Shown here: piece after piece, positions 11,498 to 21,669 of the stretch
Position numbering within the stretch: position 1 is the first letter of the stretch
Layout: every line of letters begins with the position of its first letter
Origin: Trichobilharzia regenti
Lineage: Eukaryota > Platyhelminthes > Trematoda > Strigeidida > Schistosomatidae
NCBI GenBank assembly: GCA_944472135.2
Contig: OX235264.1
Span: 84,888,319-84,952,318, forward strand
Direction: 5' to 3'
Length of the DNA stretch: 64,000 nucleotides
The notes under the pieces: model-generated
Told to the model about the DNA's origin: nothing
Seen by the model: only the letters and a program-made list of their open reading frames with translations
Databases searched by the model: none
Translations under genes and position numbers: made by a program

Positions 11498-11680
11498 TTT
11501 TTGATTTACAGCTTGATTCCACACTGTATTTTTGGTACAAGTACGGGATTTTCAGCATGGATATCGGTAGCCCAAAATTTGCAGGCCGACCATAGATATC
11601 AGGTGTGCGCCGGCGTGGGCTCGAACCCCGGACCATGTGCATGGTCGGCGAGAGTCCTAACCACTGTGCCACCGACGCAC
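11498..11680 (-). mobile_element. SINE A (tRNA-like head, CR1-like tail)
   Basis: Minus-strand copy. The head at 11605-11680 pairs GTGCGTC with a GAYGCAC-type 3' end and carries the B box GGGGTTCGAGCCC. The tail (GATATCGGTAGCCC, GCTGAAAATCCCGTAC, CAGTGTGGAATCAAGCTG in sense) matches the 3' end of the CR1-like LINE in this window. It lies in a gene 1 intron in gene sense. Confidence 0.75.
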
Positions 11681-11689
11681 AGTCGTTTG

Positions 11690-12089
11690 AAACCTTCTTA
11701 TTGTCTTGAATTTCCAGACTGCATCCCTTAACAAGATGTTAAGTAATACCACTTTTTTGGTATACGGAGATAGAGTTGACATTTTTCAAAGAACACGAAT
11801 TATGTGATGAGTAGTGATTGGAGACGAAACAAAGAGCAGTCCATAAATAATTAGTCCGATACTTTTTTAGGTTAGGTGAACTGTGAGACGCAACTGATAA
11901 ACAGGTTATCATTCCACTGTTATCATAATTTACTTTATTTAATCATGAATCTTTGCACACAACAGACCTTCAGTAAAATACAATAACGTTGAAGGTGGTG
12001 ACGATTAATGAAGAGAACCACAGAATTTCAGCGTTGTTTGTTTTTGTTTTAATCATTTGAAAACACTTAAAGGAGGCCTAATATTTCGG
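11690..12089. other. Unassigned intronic DNA
   Basis: No gene or matched repeat seen. Confidence 0.4.

Positions 12090-12117
<28 letters not shown>
12090..12117. repeat. TA microsatellite at the PLE border
   Basis: About 13 TA units directly outside the left inverted arm of the 12-14 kb Penelope-like locus. Confidence 0.9.
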
Positions 12118-12120
<3 letters not shown>

Positions 12121-13034
12121 GTGATCAAGATTTGACTGAATAGTTCCGAGTGAGAAGTAAACATTTGTAAAAAATTATATTTGTAAAATCTCAGCGAAAT
12201 TGAAATAAGTAATTCCAACTTTTCGTTCGGCAATCTGGTCCTAGCTTCTTCAGGGAAATTAATCGAAATTAACATAACAGAGGTTTATATATAAAAGGAA
12301 CCGCTGTACTAACCCAATTCTTAGCAGCAGGTTTCGATTCATCGTTATCTTCAAATTTTAAATATCTTTTTATCAAGGCTTTAGGATAATTATTTGATTC
12401 AAGAGTGCACTGAACCAATTTTAGTTCCTTGCTAGTCTCTTCATCCTCAGTAACTAGACGTTTGGCTCTGTTAATCAGATCCTTGGCCAAAGTTACTTTA
12501 GTGGTAAATGGGTGTGCTGAATATTAGTCTAGGTATCTAGGTATCCTGCCGATTGCCTCCAACCATCTAATACCAACATTTCACAGTGCACCGTAATAGC
12601 GAGCCACCTAGCATGGTGGCCACATTGCAAGCCTGACTGATAGAATTCAGTCTTCACCGAAGATAGAACTAGATACATTGCACTAGTTACTGAGTAGTGT
12701 GCAATCAAAAATAGTCTAGGTATCTGTCCGAATTTGTCGGCGTTCTGAAAGTGTTTATTTTAAATTTCTCACCTAGTTTTCTTTTTACTAAACAATCGAG
12801 GAACAGCAACTCATTCTCTTCGAACTCAACCTCTTTGGAAAACTTGATAGTTTCTGACATATTGTTTATTAAGTGAAAAAGTTCATTTAAAAATCTACGT
12901 TTGATCATGACAAAGGTATCATCCACGTATCTTAACCACATCTTCAGAGGACTAGAGCATCTCATAATTATATTTGTTTCTAATGAGTGCTTAAACAGAT
13001 TGGCGACTAGCGGAGATACTGGTGATCCCGTTGT
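12117..13034 (-). mobile_element. Penelope-like element, RT fragment with terminal arm
   Basis: Minus-strand PLE reverse transcriptase: GSPVSPLVANLFKH, then KMWLRYVDDTFVMIKRRF (catalytic YVDD intact), FLDCLVKR, TPTNSDRYLDYF, and LINRAKRLVTEDEE to KALIKRYLKF. It runs straight into a ~180-bp arm (12117-12298) that reappears inverted at 13944-14140. The GIY-YIG endonuclease is missing on this strand. Repeat E interrupts it at 12539. It lies in a gene 1 intron in gene sense. Confidence 0.75.
12539..12711. repeat. Repeat E copy 2 with 14-bp target-site duplication
   Basis: This 173-bp insertion lies between two identical 14-mers, TAGTCTAGGTATCT (12525-12538 and 12712-12725). Removing it and one 14-mer rejoins the PLE reverse transcriptase frame between TPTNSDRYLDYF and the next segment. 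It shares ATCTAATACC, CAGTGCACCGT and CACCTAGCATGGTGG with copies at 165 and 45595. The duplication shows that E is mobile. Confidence 0.65.
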
Positions 13035-13430
13035 CTACTATGTGGTATGTGTATATGTAGAAAAAAAACTTCCAGACAGGTAAGAGTGAAAGAGCATAAA
13101 CAATGTCTAAAGGTGGTTCCAAAGACCTTTGCCGACTTGAAGAAGCTACAAAACAACTCAGCGATTGCACTGCATTCGATAGAAACGGGACACAATCGAC
13201 TTTAGTAAGACTGAGGCTCTACAGAAAGGTTTCGGTTCATATAAAGAAAGACTAACTGTAGAAGCCCTGTACATGTGCGTGAATCCCAACAGTTTGGACA
13301 GTCGTGAAGGTGTGATGTTAGCTGATGCATGACAAATCCTGACTAATAAAGAAAAATTGGATATGTATCAAAAATTAGTCATACTTGGTCAAAATTTCCC
13401 GAATGTCTACGTCTTCTTATGGAGAGTCTA
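13035..13430 (+). mobile_element. Penelope-like element, endonuclease fragment, opposite strand
   Basis: Plus-strand reading gives RQVRVKEHKQCLKVV, LKKLQNNSAIALHSIETGH and NIDFSKTEAL, then RLTVEALYM, the second half of the PLE GIY-YIG endonuclease (R-x-x-EH, then the H-x-x-x-x-GH region). It abuts the minus-strand RT fragment head to head at about 13035 and ends at a stop after VMLADA. Confidence 0.65.
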
Positions 13431-13549
13431 ACAAATATGTTATGACTATTCACCCACACACATGTACACACACACACACCATTTAATGCTGCATATACAC
13501 ATATATTTTAACAAAAGTAGACTAATATACAATCGGTGGATGGTGGCTA

Positions 13550-13605
13550 GCAGTGGGATCCAGGATGCACATTTCGTCCTATTTGGGACTCGTCATCTGG
13601 ATGTA
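13550..13605 (-). ncRNA. Hammerhead ribozyme, core-mutated copy
   Basis: Minus strand: AUCCAG / CUGGAU stem I is intact, stem II is GUCCCAAAUAGGAC, and GAAA is present, but the first core base is changed (AUGACGAG for CUGANGAG, C3 to A). C3 pairs with G8 in the active fold, so this copy should be inactive. Confidence 0.6.
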
Positions 13606-13621
13606 CGTGCATTTCTCAGTG

Positions 13622-13676
13622 AGTGATGAGCTGACGAGTCCCAAATAGGACGAAATGCGCATCCTGGATTCCACTG
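13622..13676 (+). ncRNA. Hammerhead ribozyme core, stem I broken
   Basis: Plus strand: core CTGACGAG, stem II GTCCCAAATAGGAC, GAAATGCGCATC and the cleavage site before CTGGAT are all intact. The 5' strand of stem I, however, reads GTGATGAG instead of ATCCAG because of the inversion junction, so CUGGAU has no partner in cis. Probably inactive unless paired in trans. Confidence 0.6.
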
Positions 13677-13943
13677 CTAGCCACCATCCACCAATTGTAT
13701 ACTAATTAAATACCCAGACATCGTCGAAGCATCTGCACAAGAAGTCGACATGTCAACCTGAGACCGAGCACTTCGGTCCAATCAATCGACGGGAAAATCA
13801 AAAATTCAATTCAAAAGTAGACTAATTTTGAAAGTCTGAGGTCAAATTTTGATCACAACTCATACAATTTTTGTTTATTATACATGTTGATACCTGTTTC
13901 AAGATTCATATGGCTGGACAACGAATTTAAAAAGAGGAGATGT

Positions 13944-14140
13944 TCTTTTATATATAAACCTCTGTTATGTTAATTTCGATTAATTTCCCTAACGAAGTTA
14001 GCACCAGATTGCCGAACGAAACGTTTGAAATTACTCATTTCAATTTTGTCAAGATTTTACAAATATAATTTTTTACAAATGTCTACTTCTCACTCGGCAC
14101 TCAATTATTTCGCAACTATTCAGTCAAATTTCGACGACAG
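13944..14140 (+). repeat. Right inverted arm of the PLE locus
   Basis: Inverted match of 12117-12298. Shared blocks are TTTTATATATAAACCTCTG, ATTTCGATTAATTTCCCT, ACCAGATTGCCGAACGAAA and ACTTCTCACTCGG. One 17-bp insertion near the outer end distinguishes the arms. Confidence 0.7.
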
Positions 14141-14189
14141 TTCATTTGAATTATTTGGCATTAGTTTAGTTTTTCAGTCAGCTGTACTT

Positions 14190-15020
14190 TTTTCTGTTAT
14201 GATCAAGGTTAGTTAATATAGTACGAGAGTACCCATCCTTGGACTTCGCCTACTTCTGTCTTCAGTAGCACGACAAGTGGAAGACACTTTTGTATTCACT
14301 CAGAAGGTTATTGTTAGACATTCTATCGGATAAACCGATTTTTTTAAATTCCAAATGAAATTGAAAATATGCCTCGTTTTCTGTAATAGTCAGCATGCAA
14401 GTAATCAGTTGGCCTAATGAAGAAGTGAGGAATTTGGTGGCCTAATTCTTACTAATTATTGACGAAATAAGCTTTAAAAGTATTAGAAGTAGACTAAATA
14501 ATCTACTATTTGAATCAGAAGAGTGTTGATGGAAAATGAAAACAAAATTGGCGGCGTTTAGTATTTTGCAAATATACCCTTAGGTGAGGAGGGAAACATG
14601 AAATGTAATTCCTGTGTGGAATTCATGTACAATAAAAGACTTAAAAATATGACTTTGTAATCCATAATCCTACTGGTAAACACTGGAAGGCTAGAAGTTA
14701 GATGATTCTAGCGCCTGGTAGGACAGATTATGCCTTATGCGTATTTTTTCTGTAGATTTTCCCGTCAAAATACTTGTGTGAGAATAAGAATGTAGAAATA
14801 TCATGGTGTTATACTTTCCTTTTTTATCTATAATCTCAATACATTCGGATAGTAATTCTCAAGATGGGAATATTCCACTAATTCTTTTCATCTTATATGC
14901 AAATGTCTACATTTTTCTGGCTAGAAAGGGATAAGTAGTTTATAACTATTATACGTATTCACAACTAGATAGTGACTGTAGTATTATTTTGGGTTAATGT
15001 GTACCAGGTCTATTACTTAC
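14190..15020. other. Unassigned intronic DNA
   Basis: Nothing recognised except short AT-rich runs. Confidence 0.4.
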
Positions 15021-15148
15021 AAAGTCACAACTTCTCCGTGTAAAATACTCAAATCTTTCATTAATTGGAACCATTTCGAAGTCTTGAACACTGATAGGTT
15101 TCATTTGATCGTCTAATATTTCAGTGAATATACCAAAATGCGTATACA
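15021..15148 (-). CDS. Gene 1, internal exon: ectodomain segment
   Basis: This 128-nt exon has acceptor TTTTAG and donor GTAAGT. The first 2 nt complete a Leu codon with the T left by the 17.3-kb exon, and the exon ends in phase 0. It encodes 42 residues, from YTHFGIFTEILDDQ to FTRRSCDF, acidic overall, with one cysteine near the end. The other two frames have stops, which supports the chosen phase. The 2.1-kb intron upstream (15149-17292) contains a SINE-B copy and otherwise unassigned AT-rich DNA. No known domain is evident. Confidence 0.7.
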
Positions 15149-16689
15149 CTAAAATGAAATAGGAGATAAAAAACCAATGGGATGTTGATATTATTATTAC
15201 TATTACTATAGTTTAAGAAAGTTGATAATATTCAAAGAAACACTGCTTATTAATTAGTTTCAGAATAATATTTTCTAGTTATCTATTTCTCACCCCAATT
15301 ATCAGCTTTATCTTGATGAATGCCTCGATATTATCAGGATTAAGAACTCTAAGTTGCCTATCTGATGTTGGCTAGGCGTAAAATCCAGGATGAAAGTTTT
15401 AGCATATTTGGAATTTTTCATTTAGATGATACTTGCTTCCCGTTAAGTGTTAGTATGTCAACTAGCTTTCGCTAAGCCTAGTAGGTTACACGGATAATAC
15501 ATAAGCATTTAAAGCTATGAGTACTCTGTTTTTGAGTTTCGACAGGAACAGCATCACACTCTGGAGTATATACGCTCAGAGGAAGAGCCTAACATAGAAT
15601 GAAACATGTCGGCCATAACCAAACAGATAACTTGGAATATTTTCTAGCCATCATGTTTACGAAACACACTGCTAAAATATGCTTTAATCGGTATCTTAAG
15701 CCACAACAACACACTGTCTTACAAATAAGGAAGCCTGATAGACTAGGTTATTCACAGAAGAACAATAAGGTTACTTTTTTATAATTTTGTAGCAGAGCTT
15801 TGTGGATTTAGTAGTCATCTAACTATTTTAAAACAATAAATTCCACATGAAACTTTTCCATAAGAGAGTAGAGGCAGTCAAACATAAACACTTCTAAAGA
15901 TAACTTTAAGAAAACGGATACCCGTTCCAGTTGTATTACGATGGAATATTTTACCCTTAATAGCTCAAAGATAATCAGTGAGTCTGGGGAGAAATATTAC
16001 GGTTAAATAATGAACATTGTCTTATGATTTCTCACAAGAATCAACTTCTAGTTTGACAGTCTTAAAATGCCATCTCTCAACAGATTATTCCTTATCAGAC
16101 CGAACGGAAAACAAATCTAAGGTTGATCTGTTCTGGGGGAAATAATAAAGTTACCTCCCTACTAAAATAAATTTCGACTCTTTGATTTATGCAAGGAAAG
16201 GAATGAAACACATTTAAGCTGTTATTATTTGTAATACTAAAGTGGTCACACGAGAACTACACTGACTACATTTTTACACCTAATGAATATGAAACAGATA
16301 GCAGTGAGAGAAAGAAGTTTTCTAGTCGAATTTTAAAAGATTTTTCAGCCCAGTCTCTGTGTTCAGAAAAAGTTTGTTCAGTCTACCTTCTTCCCTTCGC
16401 CTTAGGTCCAAACCTAAAAATAGTTATCTACCCGGTGACACCTGCTAACTGTAAATACTATCTTGCTGTTTTTATTTTATTTGTAATACTAACTGTATTA
16501 CCGATATCATACTGTTCTGTAGCTGTACACTTTAATCTCTGTTTCACAATTTAATATTACTATATTATCTAATCGCTATGCGACAGTAGTTATTTACTAC
16601 TTTACCTCTACCAGTATACACATTCTACCTATACACTCATGACTGCCTAGATTATGTAAACACTTGAATGAATTTTCCTGGTTATTATT
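15149..16689. other. Unassigned intronic DNA of gene 1
   Basis: No shared repeat recognised. A 61-codon ORF at 15599 has no recognisable content. A weak PLE-like peptide (KVCSVYLLP) near 16370 is too short to call. Confidence 0.35.
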
Positions 16690-17105
16690 TTTCAAGAGTT
16701 GATTTGTTTTCCGAGTTTGATCACGGATTGATATCAGTTAGAGAACCATTGGAAACCAGGGAGTACTGGACAGCTGATGTTTCATCCTAGTTTTGAGAAT
16801 CATTGGCAGTACGCACCCACCACAGGGGTTCGAAATCAGAACCTTCCGGTTACAAGGCAAGCTCAGCCACTGAGACCCGACTAAGTGGCCCATGAATTTA
16901 GCATTTAGCATGACCACCAGCCAATATCATCGGCGGGAAATCCATCCTCACTCCTGATTCGATAGATATCACTGGTCACAACATCTCACCAGAACTCCAG
17001 GAAACTTTGCCCTGTAACACGTCATTAGTGAGCATCAGATTAATTTTCAAGGGTTGACTTGTAAGGATTTAATTTGTTTTCCGAGCGCGACCACAGATTG
17101 ATATT
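16690..17105 (-). mobile_element. SINE B, long copy
   Basis: Minus-strand copy with GTTAGAGAACC, hammerhead-like block (GATTCTCAAAACTAGGATGAAA, core decayed), tRNA-like head with GGGGTTCGAAATC and an additional 5' block (GGCGGGAAATCC). A direct-repeat-like TTTTCAAGRGTTGAYTTG is found at both ends (about 16691 and 17044), possibly the target duplication or a second fragment. Confidence 0.6.
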
Positions 17106-17292
17106 ATTGTTATGATCACCTCGATAGTTATCCATCAATTCATATCCCTGAACTCTAATCCATTATTATACTGACCAGATTAATTCAAATGTTTCATGAC
17201 TTATATTTCATCACGTAAATTTAAAGCCTAATAAGAATTTACCAGAAACACATATTTGCTTAAATTGTGTTGTTACAAAGTATTTAACTCAC

Positions 17293-17397
17293 ATGGATTG
17301 TTTGTGTTAGCCACTTTTTCACAACTCTTCGGCTCTTCGTAAATAACACATTTTTCATTTCTATTTCTTTGGAAGAATGGTAAAGGATGCCCAGTTT
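17293..17397 (-). CDS. Gene 1, internal exon (most upstream exon found): membrane protein ectodomain
   Basis: This 105-nt exon is the most 5' exon of gene 1 that I can place. It lies between a pyrimidine-rich acceptor ending ACAG and a GTGAGT donor. It starts with 2 nt completing a codon and ends after 1 nt. It encodes about 34 residues with two cysteines (contexts KCVIY and KSCEK), running from TGHPLPFF to TNNP. Only the frame that fits the next exon's phase gives Cys-containing, stop-free sequence through both exons. The exon supplying the first base of the split codon, and so the start and signal peptide, was not found in the window; it may lie further upstream. The reading frame is inferred from phase continuity with four more exons. 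The product is unrecognised. Confidence 0.65.
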
Positions 17398-18539
17398 CTG
17401 TAAAGCAAATATTTAAAATAAATAGTAGAATTATTTATCATCCTACATTATATATTTGCAAACTTTAGGGGAACAGATTTTCAGAGGAGAATACTATCCA
17501 CGACTCTGTGTATGCATAGTTTCTCAGTACCAAGGAAGATGTCACTTGTGATTACAAATTTAAATTACTCCGATTCGAATGCAATGGGAAAATGTTTTCT
17601 TGAAACTTTATATACTTCTGATAGCTTAGTATAACTAGGTGTTGTGTATAAGTCGAGATGTTAATTGCCTATAATAATGGCATACTGAACACTGCTTACA
17701 GTTCTGTCCAAATTTATAGAGTTGTGCGGTAGTTAGCAGTGTAACTGACGATTGAATAAATTACTGAGATATATTTTATTTTATTTAACTGTCAGTTCAT
17801 CCATAATGGCTTGTATTATTATGATTATTATTTCCTTGGGTTCACAGAGGAACATAGGGTTTCAGCAGCATAACGCCTCTTCAGTCTATTATATTTAATC
17901 TATTTCGGCTGGTTTGTATGCCTTCATAAAGTCATGCTGTTTTTGATCAAGTTATAAACAGAATTATCAGAAAATCGCAGTGTGAAAATTTAGTAGATAA
18001 TTTGGAATTTAAGTATTAGTAAAATTCGCCCACTTTTTAAGTTAAAATTAAGTATGATGTTGAGTTCAGAGCACAAATACTTTCCCTGTATTATCGACAA
18101 CATTGTTCACCACCATTTCCTACATTATTATTTTGAATTCATGTTTGTTGTATCGGTTCAAAATCCAGCTGCCGACGTTTCTAAATCTCTAGTGATTAGG
18201 AGAATAGGCCAACGATCATCATGTTTATTTAGCCAGTCACTGTAATGATCTCACTTCAGATATAATCTCTGATATTTACTCAACGTGGCATCTATGTACT
18301 ACTCATCACTATATAGTAATTAAAAAAGTTACATAGCATCCTTGTATCAAAGAAACGATGAAGATGCATCATATTTCTTCACTGAAGACTTCGAAAGTTG
18401 TGAAGATCCTTTTAGCTTTTAGTCAAATTATATTTAATTTTGATGAAATAGATCCTACTTAACACTTAGGTGGTTTACAGCAGTATACAAACAATGGAAG
18501 GAATACAATAAATAGTTTGAGATTTATTCAGTCGTACAG
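17398..18539. other. Unassigned DNA upstream of the first gene 1 exon found
   Basis: No splice-consistent exon ending in phase 1 was found, though one is needed upstream of 17397. There is a short GTTCACAGAGGAACATAGGG block near 17838 that resembles an RTE-B tail on the minus strand. Confidence 0.35.
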
Positions 18540-18912
18540 CTGGCAAGAAATATGTTGTACTTAGTACAAGGGAATTGTCAAGGAACTTATCCCTAAGTTC
18601 CTATTGTTACAAAGACGCTCCGCACCGATAAATACTGTGTACTTTCTTCGACTTTAAATCCAAAACACCAGTATTGTCAGAAGGAAGTTATATTGTCTGG
18701 CAATTAAAGCGGAGAACAGTAAAAGTTTTTATTCGTTTTTGGTCGTCCTCGTCGAACTTGAACACACGATCGGACCATTCGCGCCTTTGAGTTTCCCAAC
18801 AATGACTACTAATTCCAAAGACAAACGTACAATGTTCACCTCCATTGACAGAAATTAGTTTATTTCCGGACTGACTGACAACTCCTTGTTCTTTTTGTCT
18901 GTTTAACATCCG
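18540..18912 (-). other. Orphan coding-like block of unknown origin
   Basis: A minus-strand frame of 73 codons (18909-18688) has compositionally protein-like sequence: GEHCTFVFGISSHCWETQ, EWSDRVFKFDEDDQ, TFTVLRFNC. It is more GC-rich than its surroundings. Downstream in sense is a ~150-nt noncoding segment ending with GACTGAATAAATCTC, a poly(A)-like signal. No donor site fits, so it could be a retrocopy or part of an unrecognised retroelement rather than a gene 1 exon. Confidence 0.3.
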
Positions 18913-19369
18913 TCATTCAGAGTATCAGTATTAAAACCAAGTAGTACAGTTTATTCTGAATACACATATTTAACGGGAAGTAATACGGAATATCCATATA
19001 ACAGTATCGATGACGAGCGCAATCACCGGAATGTAAGAATCATTGAAAGCCTTGGGGCACTGGATGAAATGAAAAAGTTAGTGTTCGTGAGTGATGGAAT
19101 TCTGGCCAACATGGCTGAACTGCCAATCAGCTTTTCCTCGTAACTTAAAAATCCTAATTTCAATCTCTGAAAGGATTGTGAGTAAGCACTGATGAAGAGT
19201 TAAAACCTTGGGCGAAATAAAAGCCCAGTACTTCCTAGTTTTCACCAATTGAATATTCCCATAATTTATTCAGAACAAAGTAGTTAGAAAGGACTATTTT
19301 GTTCTTTTCAATAATTCATTAACTGATATTGGTTCATGGAGAAATCCATACTGAAAATTGTTATTATAT

Positions 19370-20235
19370 CCTTTAATCCCTAGAGGAACATAGGGCTTCA
19401 GCTGCGCATCTCCATTGCCTTCGGTTTTCTGCCAACTTTTTCACACCGCTTCGAGTCTGCCCACATGCTTTCATCTCCTCTTCACATGACCTACTCCAAG
19501 TCACCCTCACACTGACGACCAACTCGCCGCCCGCTTCCCTTTCGGGTTCCACTCAAGCGATGGCTTGTCTAGTGATGTCACTTGATGGATTCCTCAGAGT
19601 ATCGCCAGCCAATCCATCTCCATTTCTTCCTGCCTATTTGTTTCACAATCGGTTCCTGCAGGGTTGGTTCGCTGACTGCCAGAGATCCCTGTTTCTGATC
19701 TTTTCTGGCCGGCCGGCCATCTGATCTTTAGTAGTGTTGAGCGAAGACAACTGTTAATGAAGGTCTGAAGTTTGTTTGAGATACTCTTTATGAAGCGCAG
19801 TGCAAGTCTCTGATCCATCCGTTTAGTAGCACTGACTGACTTCACATTGGAGTTGAAAATCCAGATCTTATTTTTGATGGTGAGTTCTGTTGACCTCCAC
19901 ACAGACTTGACGTGAGTAATGAAAGCTTGTCTTGATTTTCCGATTCTCGCTTTGATATCCTCGTCAGTTCCGTTGGCCTGTAGTCGAAACGAAGCTTCCC
20001 AGGTAGGTAGGTAGTTAAAGGCACTTGTTTCTTTCAGGTTCCTGCCAATAATGCTGATTGCTGTCTATTGTTGCTGTTGGTGTTGGCCAGGAATCTTCAT
20101 CACTTCTGTTTTATCTATGTTTACCTGAACTCCTTTCTATCTTTGATGCTTCTTCTGCCGACTTGTTGCTTTTCACTTGCATATCTTCCAGTTTGTGGGA
20201 AATCAGATATATATCATCGGCGAAAATACCATGGA
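19370..20235 (-). mobile_element. RTE-type LINE fragment (subfamily B), minus strand
   Basis: The 3' end lies at 19370 (GGAACATAGGGCTTCAGCTGC inverted). Sense reading gives KIWIFNSNVKSVSATKRMDQRL, FINSCLRSTLLKIRWPA, DWLA and, upstream, EASFRLQANGTDEDIKAR. It is closely related to 51590-52845. Frameshifts and deletion of the RT core make it dead. Confidence 0.75.
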
Positions 20236-20465
20236 GTTATGAAAACGAGACATCCTTATGCATATGTCAATTAAGAAATTCATACGATTATGTAGACCTC
20301 AGACAGTGTGTATAAAGATTCTCGTAGAATTCAAATTTCTTGCTCATACATCTATAAGTGTCAGGTAAAACAAGGCTTAATGACCTCTTGACTCTAATTG
20401 AAAATTGTAATAGTTAAGGGTAAAAAGTAGGTGTTTGCTTTCACATTTATTCAGTTAAGTACATT

Positions 20466-20692
20466 CTTTTTTATTCCTTTACATTCCCAATGGAACATAG
20501 GGCTTCAAACTAGAGTTTTGAAGTCTCGGTAGCAGCGATATTCATTTTTTATGGGATAGGGTTGCTAGCCTCATACCCAACCTTTCCCCTTTACCAGTCT
20601 TATTACTGGCTTAGTGAGGTAAAGCAATGTATCTGTCGGGGATCGAATTCTGGACCACTTACGTGGTTGGCTAGCATTCTACTGCTGTGCCA
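20466..20692 (-). mobile_element. SINE C
   Basis: Minus-strand copy: tail TTTACATTCCCAATGGAAC, body with GGGTTGCTAGCCTCATACCC and GGCTTAGTGAGGTAAAG, and a degraded tRNA-like head (GGATCGAATTCTGGACC, GTGCCATTATAAAC). The last acceptor-like bases have diverged. Confidence 0.65.
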
Positions 20693-21217
20693 TTATAAAC
20701 TAGTGAAAAACTTTTAATTATAAAAGAATTACCGAATTTTGCATATACTTGGCTAATAGTAAACAAAGTGAACAGAACACTTCTCATATGCACGTGTTGA
20801 ATAATCCAGAAGGATGAAACACCATTGTGCAGTTTCATAGTTCACTTGTTCACGTTTTGATTTAGAAAATTGGGATATGTATATATTTCTATCTGAAAAG
20901 GAAAAGATTCAGAAAGAATAAAGTTTTTTTTATTATTTCTGTTTTTCAAAAAAATTTAATAAATGGACATCCTAGAAATCGTTCACTGAGAGCTAATGCA
21001 ATGTAAGCTGTTTTTTTAAAAAAAAATTTGATTCCCATGTCTTAACAATACCGAATTATAAATAATAATTATAATTAGACAACCACAATTAGGAGTGTTT
21101 TACAAAAGTATTCATTTGTCACTTGAAATATACCAAAATTGTAGAAAAGTGAGTTGTCTTCCATTCTTTTATACGTGGTAAATACTATGCAGTTATTCAG
21201 TTTAGGTATTGATGACA
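20693..21217. other. Unassigned AT-rich DNA
   Basis: Poly-A/T runs; nothing recognised. Confidence 0.4.
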
Positions 21218-21560
21218 GGTTCGATTACATGTTTACATCAGTTAGAGAACTACTGGAAAACCAGGGTGTACTGGACAGTTGTTTCGTTCTAGTTTAGGAT
21301 ACTTCAACAGGCATTATATGAGGTATATGTTGAGCATTTGGAATTCATCGGTCAACTAAGTGGGTCCCAGTGGCTGATTGATTTAAGACCTCACCTTTTA
21401 ATCGGGAGGTTCTGGGTTAGAACCCCGGTGGGTGCTTACTTATGAAGAGCCCGAAATTAGAACGAAACAGTTGTCCAATACTCTCTGACTTCCCAGTGGT
21501 TCTGTAACTGATGTGAGCTCATAACCAAACTTGCAATCAATCGAATCCCTACAAAACCAA
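21218..21560. mobile_element. SINE B, head-to-head inverted copy
   Basis: Left part (21218-21350) is a 3' fragment on the minus strand. Right part (21355-21560) is a near-complete plus-strand copy with GGGTCCCAGTGGCTGA (A-box side), GGTTAGAACCCCGG (B box), and a hammerhead-like block TATGAAGAGCCCGAAATTAGAACGAAAC. Both ends read CATCAGTTAGAGAAC or its inverse. Confidence 0.65.
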
Positions 21561-21669
21561 CACTTGATCAATTCAAATGGATTGTTTTTGTTATGGTCAT
21601 TATTACTATTCAAATTTCTTGGGTTTGTATGAATTTCGTTTCATTTCAATGTAAACTTCTTCACTAACT

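Larger units (their letters stand above)
13527..13811 (-). mobile_element. Rearranged SM-alpha retroposon with two opposed hammerheads
   Basis: This 285-bp insertion is bounded by a perfect 15-bp target-site duplication, CAAAAGTAGACTAAT (13512-13526 and 13812-13826). The left 77 bp (13522-13598) and 13630-13706 are inverted copies of the SM-alpha 3' end, so a hammerhead is present on each strand. The tRNA-like middle is missing; a ~50-bp unfamiliar block (13707-13760) joins to the SM-alpha 5' block (GACCGAGCACTTCGG, CAATCGACGGGAAAATC). It sits in a gene 1 intron. Confidence 0.8.

Noticed and set aside
11337..11672. Long minus-strand ORF and overlapping plus ORF as genes
   Set aside because: Both read through a SINE A copy; similar frames appear in the other A copies.
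13440..13500. CRISPR-like or satellite array
   Set aside because: Just a short AC-rich simple repeat; no regular spacer pattern is seen anywhere in the window.
19189..19217. Another hammerhead (CTGATGA-N18-GAAA)
   Set aside because: The insert does not form stem II; GGGC instead pairs with GCCC across the GAAA, which is incompatible with the hammerhead fold.
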